From contig NW_026529166.1 in NCBI RefSeq assembly GCF_026262505.1, forward strand, positions 1 to 64,000: 64,000 nucleotides of DNA, read 5' to 3'. Positions 8,753 through 18,460 of the stretch are shown piece after piece. The notes beneath the pieces were generated by a model. That model had not been told where the DNA came from, searched no databases, and saw nothing but the letters and a program-made list of their open reading frames with translations. Source of the DNA: Trichomonas vaginalis G3. Taxonomy: Eukaryota; Parabasalia; Trichomonadida; Trichomonadidae. The translations under genes were made by a program, and so were the position numbers. Position 1 is the stretch's first letter; each line of letters opens with the position of its first letter.

Positions 8753-9636
8753 AACAATGTTGGTCGTTCCCATGGAATATTTTTGACTTTAATGGTATTA
8801 GTCATGATATGAATCTCAAGGTATGAACGAGGAGAGATGAGAGACTTATATGCTTCCCAAATTTCTTCAAAAGGTAATGTTATACCTGACTGTTTCCAAA
8901 TGAGTTCAATATCATAACGTGAGAAACCTTGAAAGATAACGAAGTCAGTTATGAGACGTTTTATGTTTAAAGCTAAAAACCTCCATGTTTGCATAAGTAT
9001 TGCTACAGTTAAGTGGTAATGTCTGACTTTAGTAATGATATTAGCTAATGGTGAGTCTGGTTTTGACACTAAACCTTTTCCGGCGAAGTCGTCGCAAACG
9101 AGCAGAGTGTTTGAAGGATATTTTTTGAAGGGGTATTTTGAAAGTTTTGATAGAATGTAGTTTGTCAGTCGTTTCATATCGTAAACTCCTGAGTACTGAC
9201 GTAAGTGGTGTTTGTCAATAATTCTTTCCATCTCCTCAGAAGTCTTTTGCATTCCTGACTGTATAAATTCAACGATGGCATAATATTTCCTCTTACGTCG
9301 AATGTAACGTTGAAGAAATTCAATGAGTTCACTGTCTGGAACTTTAACGATAGAGGCTTGAACTTTTGACATGAATGTTTTCGCTGTTGAGTCCATAGAG
9401 TCTGAAGTTGCTGATATAATGATTTGGTCATAGTAAGAGTCGTTTCCTAAACGCTCTGTTATGAGTATATGACGAATTAAATTAAATGTCTTACCTGAAC
9501 CCATCTTTCCACAATAGAAATACACACCATTTGAACAGAATTCATAATCTTTGCTGAAAGGAAGAATGAGAGAAGAGTTAAGTTTGTCTGTAGTTTCATT
9601 CATGTCTTCATCTACGTCATGTATTAAATGCTTCAT
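8749..9636 (-). CDS. ATP: Packaging ATPase, FtsK/HerA (A32-like) type (copy A)
   Basis: This 295-residue ATPase should pump the element genome into capsids. Walker A is GKMGSGKT at 43-50, and Walker B is LLVCDDFAG at about 178-186. A later helix with AILMQTWRF near 215 sits where this family places its polar sensor residue. The arrangement and length fit Polinton/A32-type packaging ATPases rather than bacterial FtsK. It is convergent with the 133-residue gene, and only 16 bases separate its start from the divergent beta-rich gene. Confidence 0.9.
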   Translation of the reverse strand: MKHLIHDVDEDMNETTDKLNSSLILPFSKDYEFCSNGVYFYCGKMGSGKTFNLIRHILITERLGNDSYYDQIIISATSDSMDSTAKTFMSKVQASIVKVPDSELIEFLQRYIRRKRKYYAIVEFIQSGMQKTSEEMERIIDKHHLRQYSGVYDMKRLTNYILSKLSKYPFKKYPSNTLLVCDDFAGKGLVSKPDSPLANIITKVRHYHLTVAILMQTWRFLALNIKRLITDFVIFQGFSRYDIELIWKQSGITLPFEEIWEAYKSLISPRSYLEIHIMTNTIKVKNIPWERPTLF

Positions 9637-9652
9637 TTTATCTCCATTAAAA
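9637..9652. promoter_or_regulatory. 16-bp divergent promoter, ATPase/beta-rich gene (copy A)
   Basis: TTTATCTCCATTAAAA lies between opposed start codons. It closely resembles the inverted fibre/penton-like gap at 6692-6708, which supports a shared bidirectional start element. Confidence 0.6.
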
Positions 9653-10534
9653 ATGCAAGTCAGAAATATTCAGAACATAGCACCGAGTCTAACTGACAAG
9701 AGTATAAAGATATACTATGAACACGTTATGATGAAACCTACCAAAATTCAAGAAAGTCAGTATACTTATGAATATCCAAGGCACTGGGTAGAGTATGTAG
9801 GAGGTGAGAAAGCTATTGAAATCAGACAGGTTCGAAGTATTCCAGCAGGAAGAACAATATTATTGAAGAACTTTAATGTTTTGAGGTATAATGATGAAAC
9901 AAAGAAGCAAGATAGTTTTCCTGTTGCTGTGTATGTGAACCTAGACACAGGAGATGACATGAAAGTTTTTAACACAAAGCTTCAAACGGTAGTGAGAGAA
10001 CAACTGACTGCGGAAGGGCATCCATTACCTTCAGAAGTTACCATAGCATATAATTTTGAAACAAACTCAATAGATTTTAAAGTCATCTCTGCAAAGAAGT
10101 CAGGTTTTACATTTAATGAAGCAGATGTATATTCGAATGAAAACTTCAAAGCTATTGCATGGTTAGATAATGACGATTGCTTTAAGAAAATATTTAAATT
10201 CAGTGACTCAAAGATGTCAATAGATGACCTTCGTGGAATGTTACCATCGACGTTTACAGTAGAAGGTTCAGCAGGATTGCTTACAAGATTGTCAATTGGT
10301 GGTATTTGGTCTCGTGAGAACATTGTTATAAAATCCAGTATAAGTGAATTTGCTGAAGAATCTATATTATGTCTTTCAAACTACATGTATTCGCCGCCGA
10401 AGCATTATAGTATAACAAACTTTGTCAGTAAGTTTAACATAAGACTTGTCGAACCTTCTTCAATGAAAGATGTTGTGCTACCTAAAGATGGAAAGGATGG
10501 ACTCATTATTGAGATGATTTTAATTGCATATTAA
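9653..10534 (+). CDS. Beta-rich virion-type protein, 293 residues (copy A)
   Basis: I chose the ATG at 9653 (MQVRNI) because it follows the divergent promoter; upstream codons overlap the ATPase gene. The protein is beta-rich throughout and ends FNIRLVEPSS...LIIEMILIAY, a strand-turn-strand end like that of the 258-residue protein. It may be a capsid-vertex or spike-base protein. It is followed without a gap by two more genes on the same strand (10535 and 10733), so the three look co-expressed. No enzyme motif seen. Confidence 0.5.
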   Translation: MQVRNIQNIAPSLTDKSIKIYYEHVMMKPTKIQESQYTYEYPRHWVEYVGGEKAIEIRQVRSIPAGRTILLKNFNVLRYNDETKKQDSFPVAVYVNLDTGDDMKVFNTKLQTVVREQLTAEGHPLPSEVTIAYNFETNSIDFKVISAKKSGFTFNEADVYSNENFKAIAWLDNDDCFKKIFKFSDSKMSIDDLRGMLPSTFTVEGSAGLLTRLSIGGIWSRENIVIKSSISEFAEESILCLSNYMYSPPKHYSITNFVSKFNIRLVEPSSMKDVVLPKDGKDGLIIEMILIAY

Positions 10535-10732
10535 ATGAGCTTGTTCTTGAAGGTCATTCATGATGAAATAACTGTTGTAGAAGATGTTAGCAATTGTTCA
10601 GACATTTTGAAGCGTATAGATGATATAAGAAAGAAGTTTATGAATGAGAATGTTTATGTTTCATTGACTTTCTCCAGTAACGAGAACTTTTATGAGATAA
10701 TATTGAAGAGAGATGATTTTAATATGGTGTAA
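10535..10732 (+). CDS. Unknown 65-residue protein (copy A)
   Basis: This small acidic protein has two helices around DILKRIDDIRKKFMNE and a beta end. It starts on the base after the upstream stop and ends on the base before the next start, so translation of the trio is tightly packed. Family not recognised. Confidence 0.6.
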   Translation: MSLFLKVIHDEITVVEDVSNCSDILKRIDDIRKKFMNENVYVSLTFSSNENFYEIILKRDDFNMV

Positions 10733-11245
10733 ATGGTAGCTTGGGCAGCTTTAGGCGCAATGGGAACAAAAGCATTAGCATTTGGAGCAAAAGCACTTGG
10801 AGCTTATGACGCAGTAAATAAAATGAGTGGAGGAAGAGTTTCGAAGACATTAGATGCAAATAAAGGAAAGATTGGAGGCTGGGTTGCAAAGAAGTTAAGA
10901 TTAAATAAAATAGGACTCATAAATAAAGCATCCAATTTGGTTGCGACTGAGTCAGAAAATGCTTTAGGAAAGGACGATGAGTTTGCAAAACACGCAAAAG
11001 ACTTTAATGACCAGATGAAAGGTGAAACAATGCATTTAAATAGAGTCGATGGAACTCTTCCTCCACCAGTAGTTCTTCCGTATGGTCCCTATGGAATGTA
11101 TGGAAACCCTTACGAAAGACCATTTGACCCATTGACTGGTGGAAGTAATTGGTATCATTACGGACGAAGAAGAAAGACAGTCAAGTTGGAGACAGACGTG
11201 AAGAAAGCAACTAAAAAGAAACCAAGGAAGAGAGTTATAAAGTAA
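10733..11245 (+). CDS. Gly/Ala-rich basic virion-type protein (copy A)
   Basis: In this 170-residue protein, residues 1-75 are Gly/Ala/Lys-rich and amphipathic (AALGAMGTKALAFGAKALG). A Pro/Gly/Tyr segment (PPPVVLPYGPYGMYG) follows, and the tail is very basic (GRRRKTVK, KKKPRKRVIK). This combination suits a minor virion component that touches membrane or DNA, comparable in style to adenovirus core proteins, though homology is not shown. Its last codons run into the inner edge of the right TIR. Confidence 0.55.
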   Translation: MVAWAALGAMGTKALAFGAKALGAYDAVNKMSGGRVSKTLDANKGKIGGWVAKKLRLNKIGLINKASNLVATESENALGKDDEFAKHAKDFNDQMKGETMHLNRVDGTLPPPVVLPYGPYGMYGNPYERPFDPLTGGSNWYHYGRRRKTVKLETDVKKATKKKPRKRVIK

Positions 11246-11255
11246 TGAATTCAAC

Positions 11256-11291
11256 GGGTGAAAAAAGAGGTGAGATATCACCACTTCACCT
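11256..11291. repeat. AGGTGA box module inside right TIR (copy A)
   Basis: It holds GGTGA/TCACC boxes (GGGTGA, GAGGTGA, TCACC, TTCACCT) followed by the A/T-rich lead-in shared with the internal modules. It lies between the basic protein stop and the TIR gene start. Confidence 0.75.
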
Positions 11292-11379
11292 AAATTTATT
11301 TTTGCGCTATGTTTTCATACGTGTGAGGGTGGTGATATCATTAATTTTTAAGTTTATTTTTTATTTTATTTTTATATAA

Positions 11380-11706
11380 ATGACGAAAACTATTGAGATA
11401 ACAAACTACAACGGTCATGAGTTCAAGAACTTGTTCTTCGTTCCTCGTGAAAATACATTCTATCAGATACGAGGGAGAAAGGGTAAAGTTAGTTTAAGCA
11501 TTTATGACAACAAACATAATGGGAGATATATAAAAGCAATAGATACAAACGGTAAGCGTGTTTCATTAGCTTTGTCAAAACTTACTAACATTTATTTTGA
11601 CAGTGACTTTGACTCTGACGATTGGAGTGACAGCAGCGATACTGAAGAATATGAACTATTGTGTGAAGCACAGCAATGGGAAGCGCTGCAATACTTTTGT
11701 AAATGA
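11380..11706 (+). CDS. TIR-encoded small protein with acidic tail (copy A)
   Basis: This 108-residue protein lies entirely inside the terminal inverted repeat, so a full element carries it twice in opposite orientation. Residues 1-70 are basic and beta-rich (FYQIRGRKGKVSLSIYDNK, NGRYIKAIDTNGKRVSLAL), a small fold that could bind nucleic acid. Residues 72-92 are acidic (FDSDFDSDDWSDSSDTEE). The ATG follows a strong T-rich leader. Being in the TIR, it would be expressed from both ends and may act at the termini; that is inference. Confidence 0.65.
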   Translation: MTKTIEITNYNGHEFKNLFFVPRENTFYQIRGRKGKVSLSIYDNKHNGRYIKAIDTNGKRVSLALSKLTNIYFDSDFDSDDWSDSSDTEEYELLCEAQQWEALQYFCK

Positions 11707-11808
11707 GAACATTAGTGGGAACGTTAGTGAGAACGTTTATTTTTTCATTAGTGAAGTCGTTAGCGAAATGTTGGTGAGCTCGTTAGTGAAGTGGTTGGCG
11801 GCTTTGTA
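11707..11808. repeat. GTTAGTGA iteron array in right TIR (copy A)
   Basis: About seven degenerate copies of CGTTAGTGA recur at roughly 11-12 base spacing between the TIR gene and the tip region. An alternative short frame through it just reflects the repeat. Confidence 0.75.
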
Positions 11809-11879
11809 AAGTGTCAAATTCACAAGTATTGGGTAAGGTGGAACGCAGTGCCGCCGTACCCAAGACTTGTATACTAACT

Positions 11880-12193
11880 TCTATGTTTGACTTTTTGACA
11901 TCTGTTATTTGATTTTTGAGTGAACTCAAATTCATTTGACTTTGAGGGTTATAAGCTGTTCCGTCTGCAGCTCCACCATAGCCTGCCATTTTCGCTAAAA
12001 GTGCCGCTCTTAAACCTCCACTCTGTGCACCAATAACTCGGTTTAAAAGCATAGGGTTGCTTGACATTTGTTGCAACATAGTGGGGTCATTCATCATTTG
12101 TTGTTGCAACTGTTGTTGTGGTGTCAGTTTTACTATTGGATGTTTCAATGCTCCCTTCCTCTTACGTATATTCTTACGTAGCTTACGTGGCAT
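11880..12193 (-). pseudogene. Small basic, Gln-rich gene cut by the Maverick tip
   Basis: From the ATG at 12193 the frame reads MPRKLRKNIRKRKG, then a Gln/Met-rich stretch (PQQQLQQQMM), then a Gly/Ala region, and runs straight into the Maverick tip after about 105 codons. Its remaining 3' part is not found on the other side of the element. The style resembles small basic proteins of Mavericks, so this may be a relic of another element. The product is unknown. Confidence 0.55.
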
Positions 12194-12253
12194 TTTAAGT
12201 GAAGTAAAAAACAGTTTTTGACAGATGTTTATATGACACTTTTTGTTCAGCAC

Positions 12254-12723
12254 AAAAAACTACTCGGTCAAAGTGTTGTCAGTTTTGTAAAATAACCGTC
12301 CTATCTCATTCTATAAGGGGGAAAGTCTTCTCAAAGTATACTTCCTTGGAACGCCCGTAACTTTTCCTGTAGCGACGATAGACCCTTACTTGTCCGGACA
12401 AAGTTATACTATTTTGAGTGCTCTACAAAAAAGTCACCGGCTGGTCGGCTGGGGTTCGGTCCTCCTCTTGGGTCTTGGGCAAAATTTCTTAGGGGCTAGA
12501 AGGGGCGCAGCCCCTGGAAGCCCCACTACCTTTTTTTTTTTTTTTTTTTTTTTTCATTGTACAAGGTTATAGATTTAAAAAAAGAGAAAATCAAAATTCT
12601 GATTGTGTATAATGTTTCAAATCATAATATATTGTGTTAGATAATTATGTTCAGAAGAAATATGAGGAAATTCAATATATATTTGAAACTATTTATTAAA
12701 ATTTAAAATTAATTTTTTTTCAT
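12254..12723. other. GC-elevated structured block with oligo-T, possible Pol III RNA
   Basis: There is no convincing protein gene. It contains the 10-bp palindrome AAGTATACTT near 12337, the 12-bp palindrome TTGTCCGGACAA (12390-12401), and a two-tier hairpin at 12492-12524 (outer GGGGCT/AGCCCC, inner AGGGGC/GCCCCT). The hairpin is followed by 24 T at 12531-12554. GGTTCGGTCC and TGGTCGGCTGG just upstream resemble degenerate Pol III B and A boxes. It may be the end of a dispersed element or a small RNA gene ending at the T-run. The last 160 bases are plain AT-rich 3' flank of the GH30 gene. Confidence 0.4.
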
Positions 12724-14142
12724 TTATTGTTTCCAAATGACGGAAACAACAGATCTCTTTGACATCGGGACATCAAATGCATGGGAGCCACAGTGGACTG
12801 AAACAGTGACGTCTTGGTCCTGATCATTAAGTAAAACAGCGCCAATGAATCCGTTTGTGTTAATAGCTGATGTAGCATAGACATTTGAGCTTCCTGAGAC
12901 TGTTGTTCCAAGTCTGATGGAGTCTGGCTTAATAACTTTGGAAAGATGTGCCATATCATAGTAATGAGACCTGTAAATGAGCTCTGAGTAACCAGGAACT
13001 TTAACATCAACTGCTCCATAGGAATTGGAGCATCCATTTGGACGATATGGTCCATGGTTTGTATCAAGAAGCAAATTCCACATGATTGCGCATTTGCTGC
13101 CTTTATTAAGGGTTCCAATACCGATTTCACGTGTATTCCACATCAAGTCGCCCTGGAAATTGTAATTCCATTCGCCAATTGCTATTTCTGTGAAATATAA
13201 ATTCTTATTAGGATATTTGCTAGTAACATAGTCCATTTCTGTGTTGGAACCACCATAAGCATGATAAGCAGCACCATCAATGTATTTATTAGCCTCGGCG
13301 TCATCGTAAATGTGAACTGGATAATGTTCTTGAGTAACAATGTTATCGTAGTTATAATTATGGTCGTAAATAATGATCTTTGTCGAAATGTTGTTTGCAG
13401 CGAACTGTGGACCAAGAGCTGTCTTAATAAAATCTCTTTGTTGCTCGTAGCCCATGAAACAAGAAGCGGAGTTGCCTTTATTAAGTGGCTCATTTTGTAA
13501 TGTGATGGCGTAGATGTGAAAATTGTATTTGGCCATTGCTTGGACGTATTTGACAAAATAAGTAGCATATTCTTGGTAAAGTCTTGGATCAAGGTAACCA
13601 GAAATGAAGGAATTATGTCTTCTAAGGGTGGACAGGTCTGAAACCTTCATCCAAATAGGAGGAGTCCAAGGAGTTGCAATAATTTTAACAGAAGGGTTAA
13701 TCTTGAGAATTTGCTGTATAATTGGGATGATAATGTCTGTATCTTCGGAATCAAGAGCGAAATTGTCAATTCCTTCTTTATCACATTCTGTGAAATCTTT
13801 GAGAGAAAAGTCTGAGCAACCGATAGAAATACGAATGAAAGAATAGCCCATACCTGTGTCTGGATCGAATGTATCTTTAAGGAACTTGTCTCTTGCTTCT
13901 TGAGTCATTTGTTTTAAGTTATATGCTGTGGAACCTGTAATAGCAGCTCCAAATCCATCGATCGTTTGGAACTTTGAATCAGGATTGATGACAACTGTTG
14001 GATTATTGCCAGAAACTTTATTAAATGAAATTACAGATGGTTCGAAAAGTTTGCTTTGATCGCCTGTTGTTGTATATGCATACACATTATCTGCATTTGG
14101 TAATCCACGAAATCCTTCCCTATGAGGACCTAGATTTGACAT
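12724..14142 (-). CDS. GH30 glucosylceramidase-type glycosidase (first copy)
   Basis: This 472-residue host enzyme should hydrolyse beta-glucosyl or related linkages, typically of glucosylceramide. The (beta/alpha)8 domain begins near FQTIDGFGAAITGSTA (58-73), a GH30 hallmark. ATPWTPPIWMK (156-166) is typical of the family. The acid/base is Glu218 in TLQNEP and the nucleophile Glu319 in LYFTEIAIGEW, about 100 residues apart as in human GBA1. The C-terminal beta domain spans about 405-472. The N-terminus MSNLGPHREGF is not a signal peptide and an in-frame TAG lies two codons upstream. I see no TCA-type initiator close to the ATG. A lost 5' end, or a cytosolic/lysosomal form, is possible. The stop forms TAAA, the trichomonad poly(A) signal context. 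Confidence 0.93.
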   Translation of the reverse strand: MSNLGPHREGFRGLPNADNVYAYTTTGDQSKLFEPSVISFNKVSGNNPTVVINPDSKFQTIDGFGAAITGSTAYNLKQMTQEARDKFLKDTFDPDTGMGYSFIRISIGCSDFSLKDFTECDKEGIDNFALDSEDTDIIIPIIQQILKINPSVKIIATPWTPPIWMKVSDLSTLRRHNSFISGYLDPRLYQEYATYFVKYVQAMAKYNFHIYAITLQNEPLNKGNSASCFMGYEQQRDFIKTALGPQFAANNISTKIIIYDHNYNYDNIVTQEHYPVHIYDDAEANKYIDGAAYHAYGGSNTEMDYVTSKYPNKNLYFTEIAIGEWNYNFQGDLMWNTREIGIGTLNKGSKCAIMWNLLLDTNHGPYRPNGCSNSYGAVDVKVPGYSELIYRSHYYDMAHLSKVIKPDSIRLGTTVSGSSNVYATSAINTNGFIGAVLLNDQDQDVTVSVHCGSHAFDVPMSKRSVVSVIWKQ

Positions 14143-15524
14143 ACACTAGATTTTTTGGTTGGATCGATATCACATCACCTGACTGGATTCAAATATTTGA
14201 CTAGGGTCTCTGAGGTGAGATGATGCATTCAATTTTTCACTTCCCTTCTAACTCAACTAGGATATCGTTCAAAAGGAGTTATCAGAATTTTTTGACACAT
14301 CCAGAAAATATATCAAAGATTAATATTTTACTAAAATTTTTGCAAAAGAAATCGAATATATCAATTCACATTTGACTTTTTTTAGACGTGCTAAAATATG
14401 CATATCATTGGTTATTTTGTAGCTTGTTTCAGTTGTATTTTATTAAAATTTTAACTAAGGCTGCATATCAAATAAATTTATAAATTACAATTATATGTCA
14501 ACATCATATCCAACTACTTTAATTACTATGAGTGCTTAGACAGCATGTATGATAATGAAAATTGGCACAATATGTAAACAAATAAAAATAACTTATTTTT
14601 TTTCGTATTTTACAATGCGAACCAAAGGTCATTAATACTAAGAACAGTTTTATTCAAATTCATATTATACATACATAATATTTTTAAAATATTATATCAT
14701 CCTTTTTCTAAACGCGCAATTGAAAGATCAATTAATAAAATTTGAATTACAATATGATTTTTAGAATTCAAGGTGTTCAATTACTGATGTTAAAACATCA
14801 AATTTTGAAATTCGCATAAAAATTAAAATCAAATGCTACTTGGGGAATAATCAGCAGTATAATATATAGTTTAGAAGAAGCAGCACATAATGAATGGGTT
14901 GTAATCACAGCCTTAATTTCATTAACCTCGCTATACATATTTATTTTGAATTCTCACAAAAAATTGCGAAAATATGACATATCAAGACAAGCTGAATGAA
15001 TATGTTCAAATTTGGAAGTAATTGAAGATTTCATGAACCATTTTTGCGGCTGAGATACTGTGATAATTTTTTTTTTGATTGAGATTTTGATAAATGAATA
15101 AGCCGAGTGCGATCACTCTACTGTTTATATAGCCTGAAACAGCATTCGAATCTGTTGCTTTGCAGTTATCAGAAGAGAAATAAGATTTTATCGATGATGT
15201 GGATCAGTATTCCAATTAAGAGATTAAGAGTTTTTATATGTAGAAAATATATTTTCTCTTGATTTTGAAGAAAATAATGTTTGAAAAATTATAAATATGA
15301 ATAAAAAACATGTATTTTAAAATTTTAATAAGGCTTTTATGATAGACATATTTACTACTTTTTAGCAATATATTTTTGGATCAATTAAAAACTGTTTTTT
15401 AATTTTCAATATTATTTTTTACTCTTGATTAAAGAATTATACTCCTGGGAGTAAGGATGTCAATTTGGAAGAAAAGTGAGAAAATTCCTAAAATGCTAAA
15501 AATTAATTTTCCAAACGTATTTTT
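14143..15524. other. AT-rich intergenic DNA upstream of GH30
   Basis: No gene is seen. It is homopolymer-rich with scattered stops in all frames. A small perfect hairpin ACTCC TG GGAGT lies at 15441-15452. The last 8 bases, GTATTTTT, form the left flanking repeat of the candidate transposon that follows. Confidence 0.6.
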
Positions 15525-15972
15525 AAAGGTAGTCTCACGAGAAAACTGACGGTAAAAATTCGATGAAACCAGGTGCATTGTATAGTACATATATGTGGTA
15601 AATAAATGTCGATTAGCTTTGTAAAAAATATCCCACAGTTTTTGAGATCTTGAAAACGGCCATTCAAAAAGTCGAAAATTTTCGCGAGATGTTAATGGGC
15701 AAGACAGTTTTTCGACAAATAAATCGTAAACATGGGAATTAAAATAAGGCGTTATATTATATATATGGTAAAGAATATGGATGTGAAGAGCGTTAGTAGA
15801 ATGGAAAGACTTTGAAATTTTAAAAAATTTATCTGGACTAAAAAATTATTTGATTATAAAAAACATATTATATATCAATTGCTATATAGAATTATCATAA
15901 CAGATTTTGGAAAAGCCGCAAATCCCCAAGTTGGAGAATTCATTAAATACTAATTATTCAGCTTTTTATCAG

Positions 15973-16050
15973 AAAGGAAGGTAGTGTAGGGGTTGGAACA
16001 CTATGCTCTTTTTGAATCTAAAAGGCAACTGTTCAAATCATAACATCTTT
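15973..16050 (+). pseudogene. tRNA-Gln(TTG)-like relic
   Basis: An A-box-like TAGTGTAGG and a B-box-like GTTCAAATC are spaced as in a tRNA. TTTTTGAA lies at the anticodon loop position, and a 9-T Pol III-type terminator follows at once. The acceptor, anticodon and T stems pair poorly, so it is not a working tRNA. The second copy (45880) differs in the D-arm. Confidence 0.35.
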
Positions 16051-17201
16051 GTTTTTTTTTCTTATTCTGCCATTATTGTTTTTCCTTGTTATGATTCAAA
16101 TTAAAAATATTTTAGTAAAGGTATTTTGGACATCATTTTTTCACATTGTCTCAATGCAAATGTTTGAAAATTTTGTAGGCAATATGACAACTCTTTCAAC
16201 ATTTGTTCTCTTTTATTAACTCAAATAGATTTAGGATCTAATTTCATGCCTTCGAAGACATTTAAACCATCTTCAACATAATTTATTGACAAATTGATAA
16301 CAATTACTCATGAATGTCGTAGATTTAATATCCTGTCACTCAGCAACAAATTCGGGTTCAATAACAAAGCTCAGTAAAAACTTTACAGAAATTCTCCAAT
16401 TTATTTTAGTGTCTTTTTGCGTCATTACGGCTGCATTTTCTTCTGCATCTGAACGCTGTGTTTGGAAGAAGACGAAATACAGAAACTTTCAACACAAGTA
16501 ATCAGATTTTCTTGTCTTTCATGTTAAAATGCTTCATCTCGCTAGGTATACGTCATTTATTGGATGGATTGTTAGCTTTGTGTCCAAATAGCAAAAAAAA
16601 GTATTAATTTAAATTTCGCATTTTGCATAAGTATACGCTTTAATTTATATCAAAACAGATTTAGATAGCTTAAAACAATATAGTTTACTCATAAATACAT
16701 CTTGATAATTCACTTCTTCAATTTTCATAATCTTATATCCTGACCTATATCCTCTTATAAACCATATTTCTACTGAGATCTTCTTAAAGCATCTTTTTAT
16801 CCCTATCTACGCCTCGAAACCCTATTTTTCCGGCGGAATATGAATCTTCGGGTCTCGCTGATTCGATTTCTGCAGTCAGATCGTAAAAATACCCACTACA
16901 TAGCCTGATAATCTCAATTTAAGTTCCTTAATTTTTTTGAAAAAAAAATTAAAACTCCCTTATCATTTTTCCTTTAAGTTTAAAATATACGCTTTTTAGC
17001 ATGTTTATAATACATTTTCAATTTACATTTACATTTTTATTTTTGAATTGTTTATTTATATTTCCGTTTGAACAATAATATTTATTGAAAATTGTGAGAG
17101 AAACGGATATATTAAAAAACACCATACAACAAAATTCACTTTTTTTCATACTTACGCGGATCACTCCTTTTCGGCCCAATATGCCGGAAATGATAAAACT
17201 C

Positions 17202-17751
17202 TCAGATCTAGTTGCTAAGATCCAAACTCTCGACTCTCAAATCTACTTCCTCAGATCTTGTTGCTAAGATCCAAACTCTCGACTCTCAAATCTACTTCCT
17301 CAGATCTTGTTGCTAAGATCCAAACTCTCGACTCTCAAATCTACTTCCTCAGATCTTGTTGCTAAGATCTACTTCCTCAGATCTTGTTGCTAAGATCTAA
17401 ACTCTCGACTCTCAAATCTACTTCCTCAGATCTTGTTGCTAAGATCTACTTCCTCAGATCTTGTTGCTAAGATCCAAACTCTCGACTCTCAAATCTACTT
17501 CCTCAGATCTTGTTGCTAAGATCTAAACTCTCGACTCTCAAATCTACTTCCTCAGATCTTGTTGCTAAGATCTACTTCCTCAGATATTGTTGCTAAGATC
17601 TAAACTCTCGACTCTCAAATCTACTTCCTCAGATCTTGTTGCTAAGATCCAAACTCTCGACTCTCAAATCTATTTCCTCAGATCTTGTTGCTAAGATCTA
17701 AACTCTCGACTCTCAAATCTACTTCCTCAGATCTTGTTGTTAAGATCGATC
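17202..17751. repeat. 49/28-bp minisatellite with hairpin core (first copy)
   Basis: Twelve units plus a partial one: nine of 49 bases and three of 28 bases, the short form lacking an internal 21 bases (AACTCTCGACTCTCAAATCT region). Each unit contains AGATCTT GTTGCT AAGATC, a 6-7-bp hairpin. The reading frame shifts from unit to unit, so it is non-coding. Confidence 0.95.
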
Positions 17752-18460
17752 TATTATACTCAATTTTACTTAAGCAATATAGATCACCTTTATTATGATT
17801 CTCTTTATCTGTACTTGTTTAAAATTAAATTACATCATAAAGATCTAATTACAAATTATTTAGAATTTTGAAATAAAACCAGTATTTTATCAAATGCTTT
17901 GAGATTAATGCATTCAAACTTAAAAAAAAGATATATTCAGATCAATTTCAATATTATTGATTTTTTAATGTAAAAACTATGTCTACATAGATCTCAAACA
18001 ATTTTATTAGATACTCTTTTTCCCAATTTTTTTCAAAATCTCTTTTTACATATCAAAAATTGTATTTTTCAATTTCATTTTTATTTTTTCCATATTTTTT
18101 TTGGAATTTGGATATGCGTCCAAAGTAGTTATGTCATTAGAAAAATATTAGATATCTGAAGAGAAAATGATAACTTAGAGAGTTTTAAAGATTTTATTTT
18201 CGAATACAAATATAGACCTCAGAGGAATACATTCTAAATAAATTTGTATCTGAGGGTGAATAAATAAGAACAAAATTTAAAGGGTTAGCATAAATAATGT
18301 AGAAATTAAGATTGGAATTTAAATTTAATACAAAATTAAAGGGAATGAATTTGCGATTAGTAGGTATGGCAAAGGGATTTGGAAACATTGGTTACACATG
18401 AAAATTATCAGATGTAAGAATTTGGTGCAGATATTTTAAAAATGAGATCTGAGTGCTTAA

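Larger units (their letters stand above)
1..11879. mobile_element. Maverick/Polinton copy A, right part only
   Basis: The window opens inside a Maverick gene and the element runs to its right tip, GTATACTAACT, at 11879. It carries the KilA-N regulator, integrase, fibre, packaging ATPase, several virion-type genes and the right terminal inverted repeat. It matches the right half of copy B closely and looks almost whole over this stretch, with about one break. The near identity to B implies a young copy or a recent duplication. Confidence 0.93.
11224..11879. repeat. Right terminal inverted repeat of Maverick A
   Basis: It reads inverted against 20905-21635 from the tip to the shared AAGGAAG at the inner edge. 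It includes a complete small gene, a box module and an iteron array. The right arm is about 75 bases shorter than the left arm. The tip is AGTTAGTATAC when read inward. Confidence 0.9.

Noticed and set aside
11597-11809. 70-codon frame in the TIR overlapping the 108-residue gene
   Set aside because: Produced by the iteron array and by another frame of the TIR gene.
12390-12572. 60-codon frame across the GC-elevated block and oligo-T
   Set aside because: Its Phe run is only the T-run translated, and the composition comes from the hairpin.
12720-13130. 136-codon frames inside the GH30 gene
   Set aside because: Shadow frames of a gene with clear catalytic motifs.
16310-16501. 63-codon plus-strand frame with a hydrophobic stretch
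   Set aside because: AT-rich random-looking sequence inside the candidate transposon, no leader and no family resemblance.
17085-17751. Minisatellite considered as a CRISPR-like array
   Set aside because: Units are contiguous with no unique spacers; eukaryotic tandem repeat.
18194-18388. 64-68-codon minus-strand frame
   Set aside because: Asn/Phe/Ile-rich as expected from translated AT-rich DNA; length differs between the two near-identical copies.
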